In this document: in pieces, positions 1 through 6,186 of the stretch
Layout: each line of letters opens with the position of its first letter
How positions within the stretch are numbered: position 1 is the first letter of the stretch
DNA from: CAZXEU01 sp964639665
GTDB taxonomy: Bacteria > Bacteroidota > Rhodothermia > Rhodothermales > Bin80
Direction of reading: 5' to 3'
NCBI GenBank assembly: GCA_964639665.1
Contig: CAZXEU010000057.1
Coordinates: forward strand, 1 to 10,874
DNA: 10,874 nucleotides
Program-made: the position numbers and the translations under genes
The notes under the pieces: model-generated
Told to the model about the DNA's origin: nothing
Seen by the model: the letters and a program-made list of their open reading frames with translations, nothing else
The model's database searches: none

Positions 1-21
1 CGCCTCGCTGCGCCACGCTTC

Positions 22-1023
22 CTATTCGCCTAACAGTGAGCGCAGCTCCGCCTGGAATGCGTCCACGTTTTCGGCCGTAATCTCGCGGGCAGGAATATCC
101 ATAAACTGGTTATCCGGCAGGACCGAACGATCTCCGCGGGCCAGGGCTGCCAGCACACGAACGGATTCGTAGCCGTAGCGGTAGGGATTCTGCACGATGG
201 TGCCTGCAATCGTACCCTCTCGAATCGCTTCCAGCGTATCGTCGTCTTCATCGAACCCCACGATGGTAATCTGCTCCAGCTTGCCAGCCTCCCGGACGGC
301 TTCCAGTATCTGTGGAGGGTTGTATACGAACAGGCCGATCATGGCATCCAGGTCCGGATACCGGGCCATGGCATCCTCGGCCTGGGACTTTGCTCTGGCA
401 AAGTCAAACTGGTCTACCCTGGTATCAAGGATTGTGTAATGCTCACCGCGGATCACCTCATCCACTGGATCGCGTCGCTCGGAATCATGCGAGCGATCCA
501 GCAACTCATCAATGACGCCCTGTCTGCGCAAATCGGCATTCAGCTGCCCCAACAGTCCGACAAAGAGCACCACGGAGCCGCCGTCCGGCATGGCCTTCTT
601 TAGCAATCGGCCACACATGCGTCCCGCTTCATAATTGTCCATGCCGATATAGACGAGGCGGCCGCTTTCCGGGGCATCCGAATCGTGCGTGATCAGATGG
701 GCATTTGCCGCTATTTCATCCAGGAGGTCTGCCTGATTCCTGGGATCGGTCGGAGTTATCGCGATACCGCTTACCCTGCGGGCCAACAGGTCCTGCACCA
801 TGCGGCGCTGGCCGGCCGCGCCGTCCGGCGGCATCATTACCTCCACGTTTACGCCAAATTCCTCGGCCGCCGCGTTGGCGCCATTGTCGGCAATAACCCA
901 GAAAGACGCAATGCCGTTGGTCAGGTAGCCAACGGTGGGTCTTTCAGATGCTTCCTGGCCTTGGCGGCACGCCGCCACGGAAATCAGTAGCAATGCAAGG
1001 AAAAGTCCAGAGATTCTAGGCAT
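22..1023 (-). CDS. Sugar ABC transporter substrate-binding lipoprotein (RbsB-like, periplasmic-binding-protein type 1)
   Basis: 333-residue solute-binding protein of the ribose/galactose-binding family (Peripla_BP_4 type), which captures a sugar outside the inner membrane and delivers it to an ABC permease. The start is the ATG at 1023; a longer reading from 1029 would need TTG and adds only two residues. Residues 1-19 form a lipoprotein signal ending in SVAAC, so Cys19 is the lipid anchor. Family positions are recognisable: N36 and aromatic F41-W42 in the first loop, the HDSDAPES segment (D114, D116), YIGMDNYEAGR, R166, N235, D258 in GFDEDDD, and Q278 in the hinge strand. The length is normal. 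Pocket residues equivalent to those that hold a pentose or hexose in RbsB are kept, so a monosaccharide ligand is likely, but the exact sugar cannot be read. It lies 73 bases after the SDR gene, probably in the same transcript; permease and ATPase genes are not in the window and may lie beyond the left edge. No Shine-Dalgarno is seen. Confidence 0.9.
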   Translation of the reverse strand: MPRISGLFLALLLISVAACRQGQEASERPTVGYLTNGIASFWVIADNGANAAAEEFGVNVEVMMPPDGAAGQRRMVQDLLARRVSGIAITPTDPRNQADLLDEIAANAHLITHDSDAPESGRLVYIGMDNYEAGRMCGRLLKKAMPDGGSVVLFVGLLGQLNADLRRQGVIDELLDRSHDSERRDPVDEVIRGEHYTILDTRVDQFDFARAKSQAEDAMARYPDLDAMIGLFVYNPPQILEAVREAGKLEQITIVGFDEDDDTLEAIREGTIAGTIVQNPYRYGYESVRVLAALARGDRSVLPDNQFMDIPAREITAENVDAFQAELRSLLGE

Positions 1024-1096
1024 AGCCAATAGAGAGCTGCAGAGTGATTGATTCGAAGCGGTCCGGGCAGGCCAGGCAGGGAATCGGCCGCTCAGG

Positions 1097-1855
1097 CTAT
1101 ATGCCGAAGCAACGGCCGCCGTTTACGGTAAGAAATTGTCCGGTCACAAATGATGCTTCCTCGCTGGCATAATAGACGACTGCGCTGGCCACGTCGTCGG
1201 CCGTTCCCCACTTTCCCATCGGGATCGTTTCCAGGTAAGCCTGCTTCATCGCCTCAGGGTAGTGTTCATGACGCTCCACGGGTATCCAGCCTGGAGAGAT
1301 CATGTTGACCGTTATCCCTAGCGGAGCAAGCTCCGTAGCCAGACTACGGGAAAACCCGACCTGTCCGCCCTTGGCAGAGGCATACGCCGTAAAGGGAGCC
1401 ACGCCCAGCGAATAAACCTCCGTGATGATGTTGATGATGCGGCCCCAACGCTTCTTCTTCATGGCCGGCAGGCAGGCGCGCGCAAGCAGGTAGGGGCTCT
1501 TGATGAAGAAATCAATCATGCTCTGGTAATCCTGCCAGTCATAATCCTCTATGCGCCGCTGCGGCTGCTCCGGAGTCGCGTTTGGTACGAGGATCTCTAT
1601 CGGGCCCAGGCTGGCTTCGACCTGTCGCACGAGTCCGGCAACTGCCTCTTCACTTGTGACATCGGCCCGTACCAACGTACCGGTTCCGCCGATTGCCTGG
1701 AATTCTGCAAATGTGCGGAGGGCGCGCTCTTCGTTGTTGGCGTAGTTGAAGGCCACCCTGGCGCCGGCCTGGGCAAGGGCAAAGGCAGCGGCCTTACCCA
1801 GTCCTGTCGAACTGCCCGTAACCAGTGCAACGCGGTTGGCGATCGTGCAAGGCAT
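1097..1855 (-). CDS. SDR-family NAD(P)-dependent oxidoreductase with an atypical catalytic tetrad
   Basis: 252-residue classical short-chain dehydrogenase/reductase, cytosolic, with a full Rossmann fold. The cofactor motif TGSSTGLG is at 13-20, the acidic D65-V-T that contacts adenine follows, and PNAT at 91-94 replaces the usual NAG. The catalytic Tyr158 and Lys162 are present in AYASAKGG. The position 13 residues before Tyr158, normally Ser, is Thr145 (INIITEV), and the helix-4 Asn of the N-S-Y-K tetrad is Phe117 (DFFIKSP). The C-terminal NGG ending is typical of FabG-like SDRs. The start is the ATG at 1855, directly before a normal first beta strand, with no Shine-Dalgarno. It precedes the sugar-binding protein gene by 73 bases, which suggests oxidation or reduction of a sugar, polyol or sugar acid, but substrate cannot be inferred from sequence. 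A bare 3-oxoacyl-ACP reductase label would be misleading given the altered tetrad. Confidence 0.92.
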   Translation of the reverse strand: MPCTIANRVALVTGSSTGLGKAAAFALAQAGARVAFNYANNEERALRTFAEFQAIGGTGTLVRADVTSEEAVAGLVRQVEASLGPIEILVPNATPEQPQRRIEDYDWQDYQSMIDFFIKSPYLLARACLPAMKKKRWGRIINIITEVYSLGVAPFTAYASAKGGQVGFSRSLATELAPLGITVNMISPGWIPVERHEHYPEAMKQAYLETIPMGKWGTADDVASAVVYYASEEASFVTGQFLTVNGGRCFGI

Positions 1856-2322
1856 AGTAGTGTGTTAGGCTTAATGCAACGCTGAAGCTACGGATGTTAC
1901 GAACTCCGAGCCGGAAATTGCCTGCGCCGCACCAATTTTCCACGCAACCTGATTGCCCGCACCTGCCGGACGAATCATCCCCGCCACTGGGTCTCATGAA
2001 AATCGCCGCACTAGGGCGCAACGTCTACGCCCGTCGCGGTCACTGCACCAATGATGTCTGCAGCCCGCGCGTCCTGACGCCTTGCGGTCATGGGTACGAG
2101 ATGCTGGCAGATCAGCCGACGGCCAAGCGCTAAGCCCCGCTGACCTGCGGACACACGCCTCCGCCCAAGTTCAATCCTTCCGCAAAACCAGACCGAACAT
2201 GAAGGCTTGAACCAAATGAGACTGTCCCAGTGGTACAAGACTACGCGCCCGCCAAAACAATTCCGGCCGTGGCAGACACAAGGACGCCGCGAACCCGTCG
2301 CGGCGAATGTGACGCGTTTATG
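1856..2322. other. Intergenic region upstream of the SDR gene
   Basis: 467 bases between the SDR start and the stop of the acidic lipoprotein gene. Open frames of 75-79 codons exist on both strands but their translations show no motif, signal or composition typical of a protein, so none is called. The only clear structure is the strong hairpin at 2285-2305. No RNA gene is recognised. The SDR promoter should lie in the part next to 1856, but no convincing promoter match is seen. Confidence 0.6.
2285..2305 (-). terminator. Perfect 8-bp stem hairpin after the acidic lipoprotein gene
   Basis: CGCCGCGA at 2285-2292 pairs perfectly with TCGCGGCG at 2298-2305 across a 5-base loop. The hairpin begins 17 bases past the stop codon at 2323 when read on the minus strand. 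The following bases on that strand (TCCTTGTGT) are only mildly U-rich, so it is a weak intrinsic terminator or an RNA 3'-end protecting stem. Confidence 0.5.
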
Positions 2323-2610
2323 CTACTGCTCCTCTCCTTCGCCTTCAGCCTCGGCTTCCCCTTCCGCCTCCGCGTCGGCATCTCCGTCACCCTCATCCAT
2401 CATCTCTTCGCCATCCATGTCGCCTTCATCGGTCGTGTCGGCGTCCATATCCATTTCCATCATCTCATCTCCGGACATTTCGGCATCATCCGACATTTCG
2501 GCTTCTTCCATCATGGAAGCATCATCGGTATCAGCAGTCCGGGCACAGCCCGCAACCAAAAGGAACAGGGTGCAGAGCGTTACGAACAGCAAGCGGAACA
2601 TTGATTTCAT
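2323..2610 (-). CDS. Small, extremely acidic Met-rich lipoprotein (hypothetical)
   Basis: 95 residues, no recognised family. Residues 1-22 are a clear lipoprotein signal: basic start, hydrophobic core, lipobox LVAGC with Cys22. The mature 74 residues are low complexity: 16 Asp, 18 Glu and 11 Met, with a single Arg just after the anchor and no Lys, giving a charge near -33. The middle (about 32-72) is built from Met-Glu/Asp clusters such as EMMEMDMD; the tail (about 77-95) is an Asp/Glu-Ala/Gly alternation. The chain should be disordered and could bind divalent cations or copper, or act as a charged surface polymer; this is inference. The start is the ATG at 2610; an in-frame ATG at 2601 would still leave a functional signal. 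It stands alone, with a candidate promoter upstream (2643-2674) and a hairpin downstream (2285-2305), so it is probably monocistronic. The signal peptide supports a real gene despite the simple sequence. Confidence 0.75.
   Translation of the reverse strand: MKSMFRLLFVTLCTLFLLVAGCARTADTDDASMMEEAEMSDDAEMSGDEMMEMDMDADTTDEGDMDGEEMMDEGDGDADAEAEGEAEAEGEGEEQ
2326..2382 (-). repeat. Degenerate purine-rich simple repeat encoding (D/E)(A/G) dipeptides
   Basis: The last 19 codons of the acidic lipoprotein gene are an imperfect repeat of GAN-GCN/GGN codon pairs, making the minus strand strongly purine-rich and the plus strand pyrimidine-rich. Such tracts can change length by replication slippage in steps that keep the frame when whole codons are gained or lost. 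Confidence 0.55.
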
Positions 2611-3349
2611 GGTCGGCGCGGGGTAGTTAGCGGTACTGCATGGAAAGTTAACACAAAGCGCAACAACTCTTCAACTGCAATAGTGCCGATTCATGCCGGT
2701 AAGTGCAGCGGAATCAGGCGCGGCCCCGCTTCATCCTGTAATCCAGGTCCGGCTCGGTGGCAAAAGCCAGAGTTTGCCAAGCCAGAGGACTTGCGCGGCA
2801 GCTGCCTGGACTTGTCGCGCAAGAGCATGGATGGTGTACGATTTGCGGCAAAGTCAGCCTCGGGCCGGAGTCCGGGAATGTGGCCTGTCGCAGCCTAATT
2901 CGCCTACAGCCCAAGCCTCAATTCAACAATGCTTCGATATTGCCGCCCGCCCATCAGCGACATGCTGAGCCGGACGAGCCGCTTCACCCGGCTTGTATCC
3001 GCAGTGGCATCGCCATATTCCGAATGCGCCTCAACTCAGGGCTCCTCTTGGATTCACTCTCAGGAATTGCGTTTCCCCCGACAGCTATGCCGCGCCGGCG
3101 TACGGACCCATGTCACCTCGCTTAGCAAGCCGGCCGCCGGGGTGCCCTGTCTGCTAGCATTGCGGCGCGGCTCTTGCAATTGCTGTGCTCGCTAACGCGG
3201 ATGCAAGGGTGCCGGCTTTGAATCCATCCGGCACAGTACGGAGCGGTGCGCCCTGGAACAACCCATTGCCGACACTGCGCAATCGCCGGAAGGCGCCCAG
3301 TTCATACCCGGGGCAGGCCAGCCGCGCCCATGCTCTCCCGGACCGTCGC
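2611..3349. other. 739-base gene-poor region
   Basis: Apart from the candidate promoter at 2643-2674, I see no credible gene here. Open frames up to about 120 codons occur on the plus strand but read as Arg/Pro/Ser-rich shadow-like translations with no motif. A 7-bp inverted repeat (GTGCCGG 3209-3215 with CCGGCAC 3228-3234, 12-base loop) lies 115 bases past the TonB-domain gene and could be part of a transcript end. No tRNA, rRNA or CRISPR pattern is visible. Confidence 0.5.
2643..2674 (-). promoter_or_regulatory. Candidate Bacteroidota-type promoter of the acidic lipoprotein gene
   Basis: On the minus strand a TTG (plus-strand caa at 2672-2674) is followed, after 21 bases, by TAACTTTC (2643-2650). 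This matches the Bacteroidota consensus TTG, 17-23 bases, TAnnTTTG with one mismatch in the last base. It would place transcription start about 25-30 bases before the ATG at 2610. Confidence 0.4.
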
Positions 3350-3823
3350 CTATTCCTGCAATTTGAATGTAATCGGCAGAGCCAGATGCACGGGGACAGG
3401 CACCCCGTCCTGCCTGCCGGGCGTAAACCGCTGCTGCTCCACGGCATCAACAGCAGCCTGGCCGAGCGCCTCGTCGGGCGACCTCTGCACCTGTATATCC
3501 GTCGGCTTGCCTTCCACATCCACAATGAACGCCACGTATACCCGACCCTCTACGCCCGCGTCTCTAGAACTGGCCGGGTAGACCACCGCATCTTGAACTG
3601 CTGCCAGTCCACCAACCAGAGTCGGCATTTCCTCGACAACAATGTAGGCCCCATCAGGCGTCTGGTTCTTCTCCAGAGCCTCGCCAAATGCATCCTCTGC
3701 GACCCTCGGGGCAACGTCCTCCAGCGGTGCAGCATCATCTGTCACTGCTGTGTTGTCGCAGCCTGCGATCAGAACCGGCGTAGCACAAATCATCCACGCG
3801 CAGTGGCCAAGTATCCTATTCAT
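3350..3823 (-). CDS. Lipoprotein with TonB C-terminal domain (energy-transducer-like)
   Basis: 157 residues. The start is set at the ATG at 3823, because it puts a normal lipoprotein signal at the N-terminus (lipobox LIAGC, Cys22); the longer reading from 3889 adds 22 residues without signal character. Residues about 75-157 are a TonB C-terminal domain: VVEEMPTLVGG lead-in, YPASSRDAGVEGRVYVAFIV, then a conserved strand-helix block with QQRFTPGRQDGVPV and LPITFKL at the end. In classical TonB this domain grips the TonB box of outer-membrane receptors. Here there is no N-terminal transmembrane helix and no proline-rich spacer; the domain sits about 50 residues from a lipid anchor. The residue after the Cys is Asp, which in E. 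coli would retain a lipoprotein in the inner membrane. It may therefore be an inner-membrane TonB-like partner or a periplasmic domain of other use. A TonB-dependent receptor end is found at 10698-10874. No Shine-Dalgarno precedes the start. Confidence 0.85.
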   Translation of the reverse strand: MNRILGHCAWMICATPVLIAGCDNTAVTDDAAPLEDVAPRVAEDAFGEALEKNQTPDGAYIVVEEMPTLVGGLAAVQDAVVYPASSRDAGVEGRVYVAFIVDVEGKPTDIQVQRSPDEALGQAAVDAVEQQRFTPGRQDGVPVPVHLALPITFKLQE

Positions 3824-4191
3824 GGCATAAAGAGAAAGAGGTGAACGGAATTGCGACCGCCCTCGGCGCCCATGCTCCAGGTGGTACACCCGTTGCTCTG
3901 GCTAGTTACAGCGTTCCTGGCAGCAGGCAATAGGAGGTCTCGTCTTCCAATGTATAGGCGCTCGGGCGAACGCGGTTCCTCGGCATGAGGACCTGAGCCC
4001 AACGCAAGGCGCTACTTCCCGCCGTCGGACATTCCGCCGAGGATTGCTAATCGCCGCGGCATGCGGGCCAGACACGTCGCTCCCGGAACTCTGGGTACCT
4101 CATCAGCTCCAAAGCGCCGCGAGTGCAGACCTCTCTCCTACAGCGGATGCAAATTCTGGGTGGGCATGATTGTGCGCGCCGCCACCGGTGA

Positions 4192-4445
4192 GTCAGCCCA
4201 CAGTTTGCCAATGAGTGTGATGGCTACCTGATCGTTGGCGGCAGCCTAAACGAAGAAGGCAAAGACATCAGTACAGGCACTGGTCAGCCATCTTTCATTC
4301 CCGGTACGAATCGCTACGTGCGAATAGCGTGCATCACAGCCCGATCAAGTGAAGCGTGCTCGGACTCCACTACTCAAAGGTCTCTGGTGAAGCCGTTTTC
4401 ATCCACGACGCACCTTACCAGGACCGTGCCCTGTATTCGCTGCCT
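4192..4445 (+). pseudogene. Possible decayed coding remnant (very tentative)
   Basis: Frame 1 after the stop at 4189-4191 gives NECDGYLIVGGSLNEEG followed by a Gly/Thr/Pro segment up to about 4329. Frame 3 from 4356 gives LHYSKVSGEAVFIHD and a further balanced stretch to about 4445. The DGYLIVGGSL pattern resembles the phosphate-binding C-terminal strand of some TIM-barrel proteins, but this is a short match and could be chance. No start, no intact frame and no identified parent gene. Confidence 0.15.
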
Positions 4446-4488
4446 CCGTGCAGAAGACGGGGAGTCACTATTCTGCTGCGCAGCTCGC

Positions 4489-4505
4489 ATGCCTGCGAAA
4501 GGCAT
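4489..4505 (-). terminator. Small hairpin downstream of the DUF1501 operon
   Basis: ATGCCT (4489-4494) and AGGCAT (4500-4505) form a perfect 6-bp stem with a 5-base loop, starting three bases past the stop at 4509. No U-tract follows, but the minus strand continues with a second palindrome (GCTGCGCAGC). Possibly an operon-end structure; weak. Confidence 0.28.
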
Positions 4506-4508
4506 CGG

Positions 4509-4736
4509 CTATTCATCCACCTCAGGCACATCGAATACCGGACCCGAATACCGAGGCCCCGACTCTATGCTGCCCAGAGCGAGCTCGGCCGCAGCGCCTG
4601 TCTTCAGCACGGGATTGGCGCAGCCCGCTGCGAACAGAAATGCAGCGCTCGCCGGGAGACGCCAAGTCGACGCTGGACCAGTTCGATTCCGGCTCGATAC
4701 AGCGCGTAACCCTTTCAGCCGGAGCGGCTGGCGCAA
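4509..4736 (-). CDS. Doubtful small lipoprotein-like ORF after the DUF1501 gene
   Basis: 75 codons beginning with TTG at 4736, 16 bases after the DUF1501 stop. Residues 27-39 (LPASAAFLFAAGC) look like a lipoprotein signal core with lipobox and Cys39, followed by a mature part of 36 residues ending in acidic SGPVFDVPEVDE. Against it: the start must be TTG, the stretch before the hydrophobic core is unusually long (26 residues) and Arg-rich, and no ATG, GTG or TTG lies closer to the core in frame (only a CTG at 4718). For it: position at the end of the operon, signal-like segment, and a hairpin directly after its stop. No family is recognised. It may be a real accessory lipoprotein or chance. 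Confidence 0.3.
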   Translation of the reverse strand: MRQPLRLKGLRAVSSRNRTGPASTWRLPASAAFLFAAGCANPVLKTGAAAELALGSIESGPRYSGPVFDVPEVDE

Positions 4737-4752
4737 TAGACGGCAGCCCGCG

Positions 4753-6186
4753 CTACGTGAGAACCGACTTGATCACGTTGCCGGCAACGTCGGTCAGCCG
4801 GATGTCGCGGCCGCTGAACCGGTACGTGAGCCTGTTGTGGTCGATACCCAGCAGGTGCAGCATGGTCGCATGCAGGTCGTGGATCGTGGTCTTGTTTTCC
4901 ACTACCCGGTAGCCGTATTCGTCGGTCGCTCCGTACACCGTTCCACCCTGTATTCCTGCCCCGGCAAGCCAGATGCTGAAGGCAGACGGGTTATGGTCCC
5001 GGCCGTTGGTTCCCTGCGCAAAGGGAGTGCGTCCGAATTCGCCTGCCCAGATAATCAGGGTTTCTTCGAACAGCCCTCGCGCCTTGAGATCTTTCAGCAG
5101 GCCCGCAATGGGCTGATCCACCGCATGCGCGTTGCGCTCGTGGCCATCCTTCAGATTGGCATGTTGGTCCCATCGGTCTGCGGCTACGCGGGGACATGTC
5201 AGCTCGATGAAGCGGACGCCTCGCTCCACGAGACGCCGGGCCAGCAGGCACTGGGCCGCGTACCCTCGCGTGTGGGGATCGTCCGAATACATGCCGTACA
5301 GCTTCTTGGTCGCCTCTGTCTCTCCGGCTAGGTCCGTCAGCTCCGGCACAGATGCCTGCATCCGGAATGCGAGCTCATAGTTGGAAATTGCAGATTCAAT
5401 TTCATCAGCGTGGCCCATTCGACCCAGGAGATGGTTGTCCGTCTGGGACAGCATCTCCATCTTTCGCCGCTGAAGCTCGGGCGAGGCATCCTGCGGCTCT
5501 ATATTGGCGAGCCCTCCCGGCCTGAAAATCGAGCCCTGGAAGGACGCCGGAAGAAACCCGCTATTGAAATTGTCCAGTCCGCCTGGAGGAATGAGGCCCC
5601 CATCCAGCACGACGTAGCCGGGCAGATCCTGGTTTTCGCTTCCCAGACCGTAGTTCACCCAGGCCCCCATGGACGGGCGCCCCTGTATGCCGATGCCCGT
5701 ATGGAGAAAGTAATTGGCATTGGTATGCTCGGGGAAATCCGCCACCATGGACCGGACAACCGCCAAATCGTCCGCGCAGCCACCGATGTGAGGGAACAGG
5801 TCGCTGACCTCTATTCCCGACTCGCCGTAGCGCTTGAACTCCCAGGGACTTTTCAGTATGGTGCCAATGCTGTCGAACTGCGTGGCATCCACCTTGAACT
5901 TGTCGTACGGATTCTGGCCGTTTTCCCGCGCAAGCCGCGGTTTTGGATCAAAGCTGTCCACCTGGGAAACGCCACCATCCATGTACAGGAAGATGACGCT
6001 CCGAGCCTTCGGCACCAGGTGCGGCGATTTGGGATGCAGCGGACGGATCCGCTCCGGTTCGGGCAGACGTCCAAAGGGCACCGTCCCCATGAGCCCAAGG
6101 AGCGCCACGCCGCCAAAACCATTGCGGCACATGGCAAGCATTTCCCGCCGGGTCATGCGACAGCACAATCGATGAGGAGAAGACAT
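4753..6186 (-). CDS. DUF1501 protein (sulfatase/alkaline-phosphatase-like fold), twin-arginine exported
   Basis: 477 residues, full length for DUF1501, a family related to sulfatases and alkaline phosphatases whose reaction is unknown. The N-terminus has MTRREML (11-17) followed by a hydrophobic stretch, a Tat signal that suggests export in folded, metal-loaded form. Recognisable blocks: YMDGGVSQVDSFDPKP (68-83) with D70 and D77, HTNANYFLHTG (154-164), GRPSMGAWVNYGLGS, WDQH (339-342), GEFGRTP (382-388), GRDHNPSAFSIW (395-406) and HDLHATMLHLLGIDH (436-450). The Asp, His and Glu of these blocks are candidates for metal binding. The ATG at 6186 shares its A with the TGA stop of the PSCyt gene (TGATG), indicating translational coupling; the inner ATG at 6156 is an alternative that keeps the Tat motif. 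Pairs of DUF1501 and PSCyt1/DUF1549/DUF1553 genes recur in Planctomycetota and allies and are suspected to act on complex polysaccharides. Confidence 0.93.
   Translation of the reverse strand: MSSPHRLCCRMTRREMLAMCRNGFGGVALLGLMGTVPFGRLPEPERIRPLHPKSPHLVPKARSVIFLYMDGGVSQVDSFDPKPRLARENGQNPYDKFKVDATQFDSIGTILKSPWEFKRYGESGIEVSDLFPHIGGCADDLAVVRSMVADFPEHTNANYFLHTGIGIQGRPSMGAWVNYGLGSENQDLPGYVVLDGGLIPPGGLDNFNSGFLPASFQGSIFRPGGLANIEPQDASPELQRRKMEMLSQTDNHLLGRMGHADEIESAISNYELAFRMQASVPELTDLAGETEATKKLYGMYSDDPHTRGYAAQCLLARRLVERGVRFIELTCPRVAADRWDQHANLKDGHERNAHAVDQPIAGLLKDLKARGLFEETLIIWAGEFGRTPFAQGTNGRDHNPSAFSIWLAGAGIQGGTVYGATDEYGYRVVENKTTIHDLHATMLHLLGIDHNRLTYRFSGRDIRLTDVAGNVIKSVLT

Larger units (their letters stand above)
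3824..4508. other. 685-base gene-poor region with possible gene remnants
   Basis: No intact gene is credible here. On the plus strand two short stretches in different frames read like ordinary protein: 4192-4329 contains NECDGYLIVGGSLNEEG, and 4356-4445 contains LHYSKVSGEAVFIHD. They are separated by a frame change and stops, and both frames later run antisense into the DUF1501 gene, where they cannot be real. The TonB-domain gene's promoter should lie near 3830-3960. A small hairpin at 4489-4505 ends the region. Confidence 0.4.

Noticed and set aside
1894..2238. 75-79-codon open frames on both strands upstream of the SDR gene
   Set aside because: No motif, signal peptide or credible composition; they overlap each other on opposite strands.
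3185..3844. 219-codon plus-strand open frame
   Set aside because: Covers the TonB-domain gene in antisense; Arg/Ser/Cys-rich translation without a recognisable domain.
4680..4700. tRNA T-arm-like sequence (GTTCGATTCC)
   Set aside because: The flanking bases do not form the 5-bp T stem and no acceptor, D or anticodon arm can be drawn around it.
4318..5331. 337-codon plus-strand open frame
   Set aside because: More than half lies antisense to the well-supported DUF1501 gene; it begins at GTG, and its translation has no family motif. It is a by-product of codon bias in the real gene.
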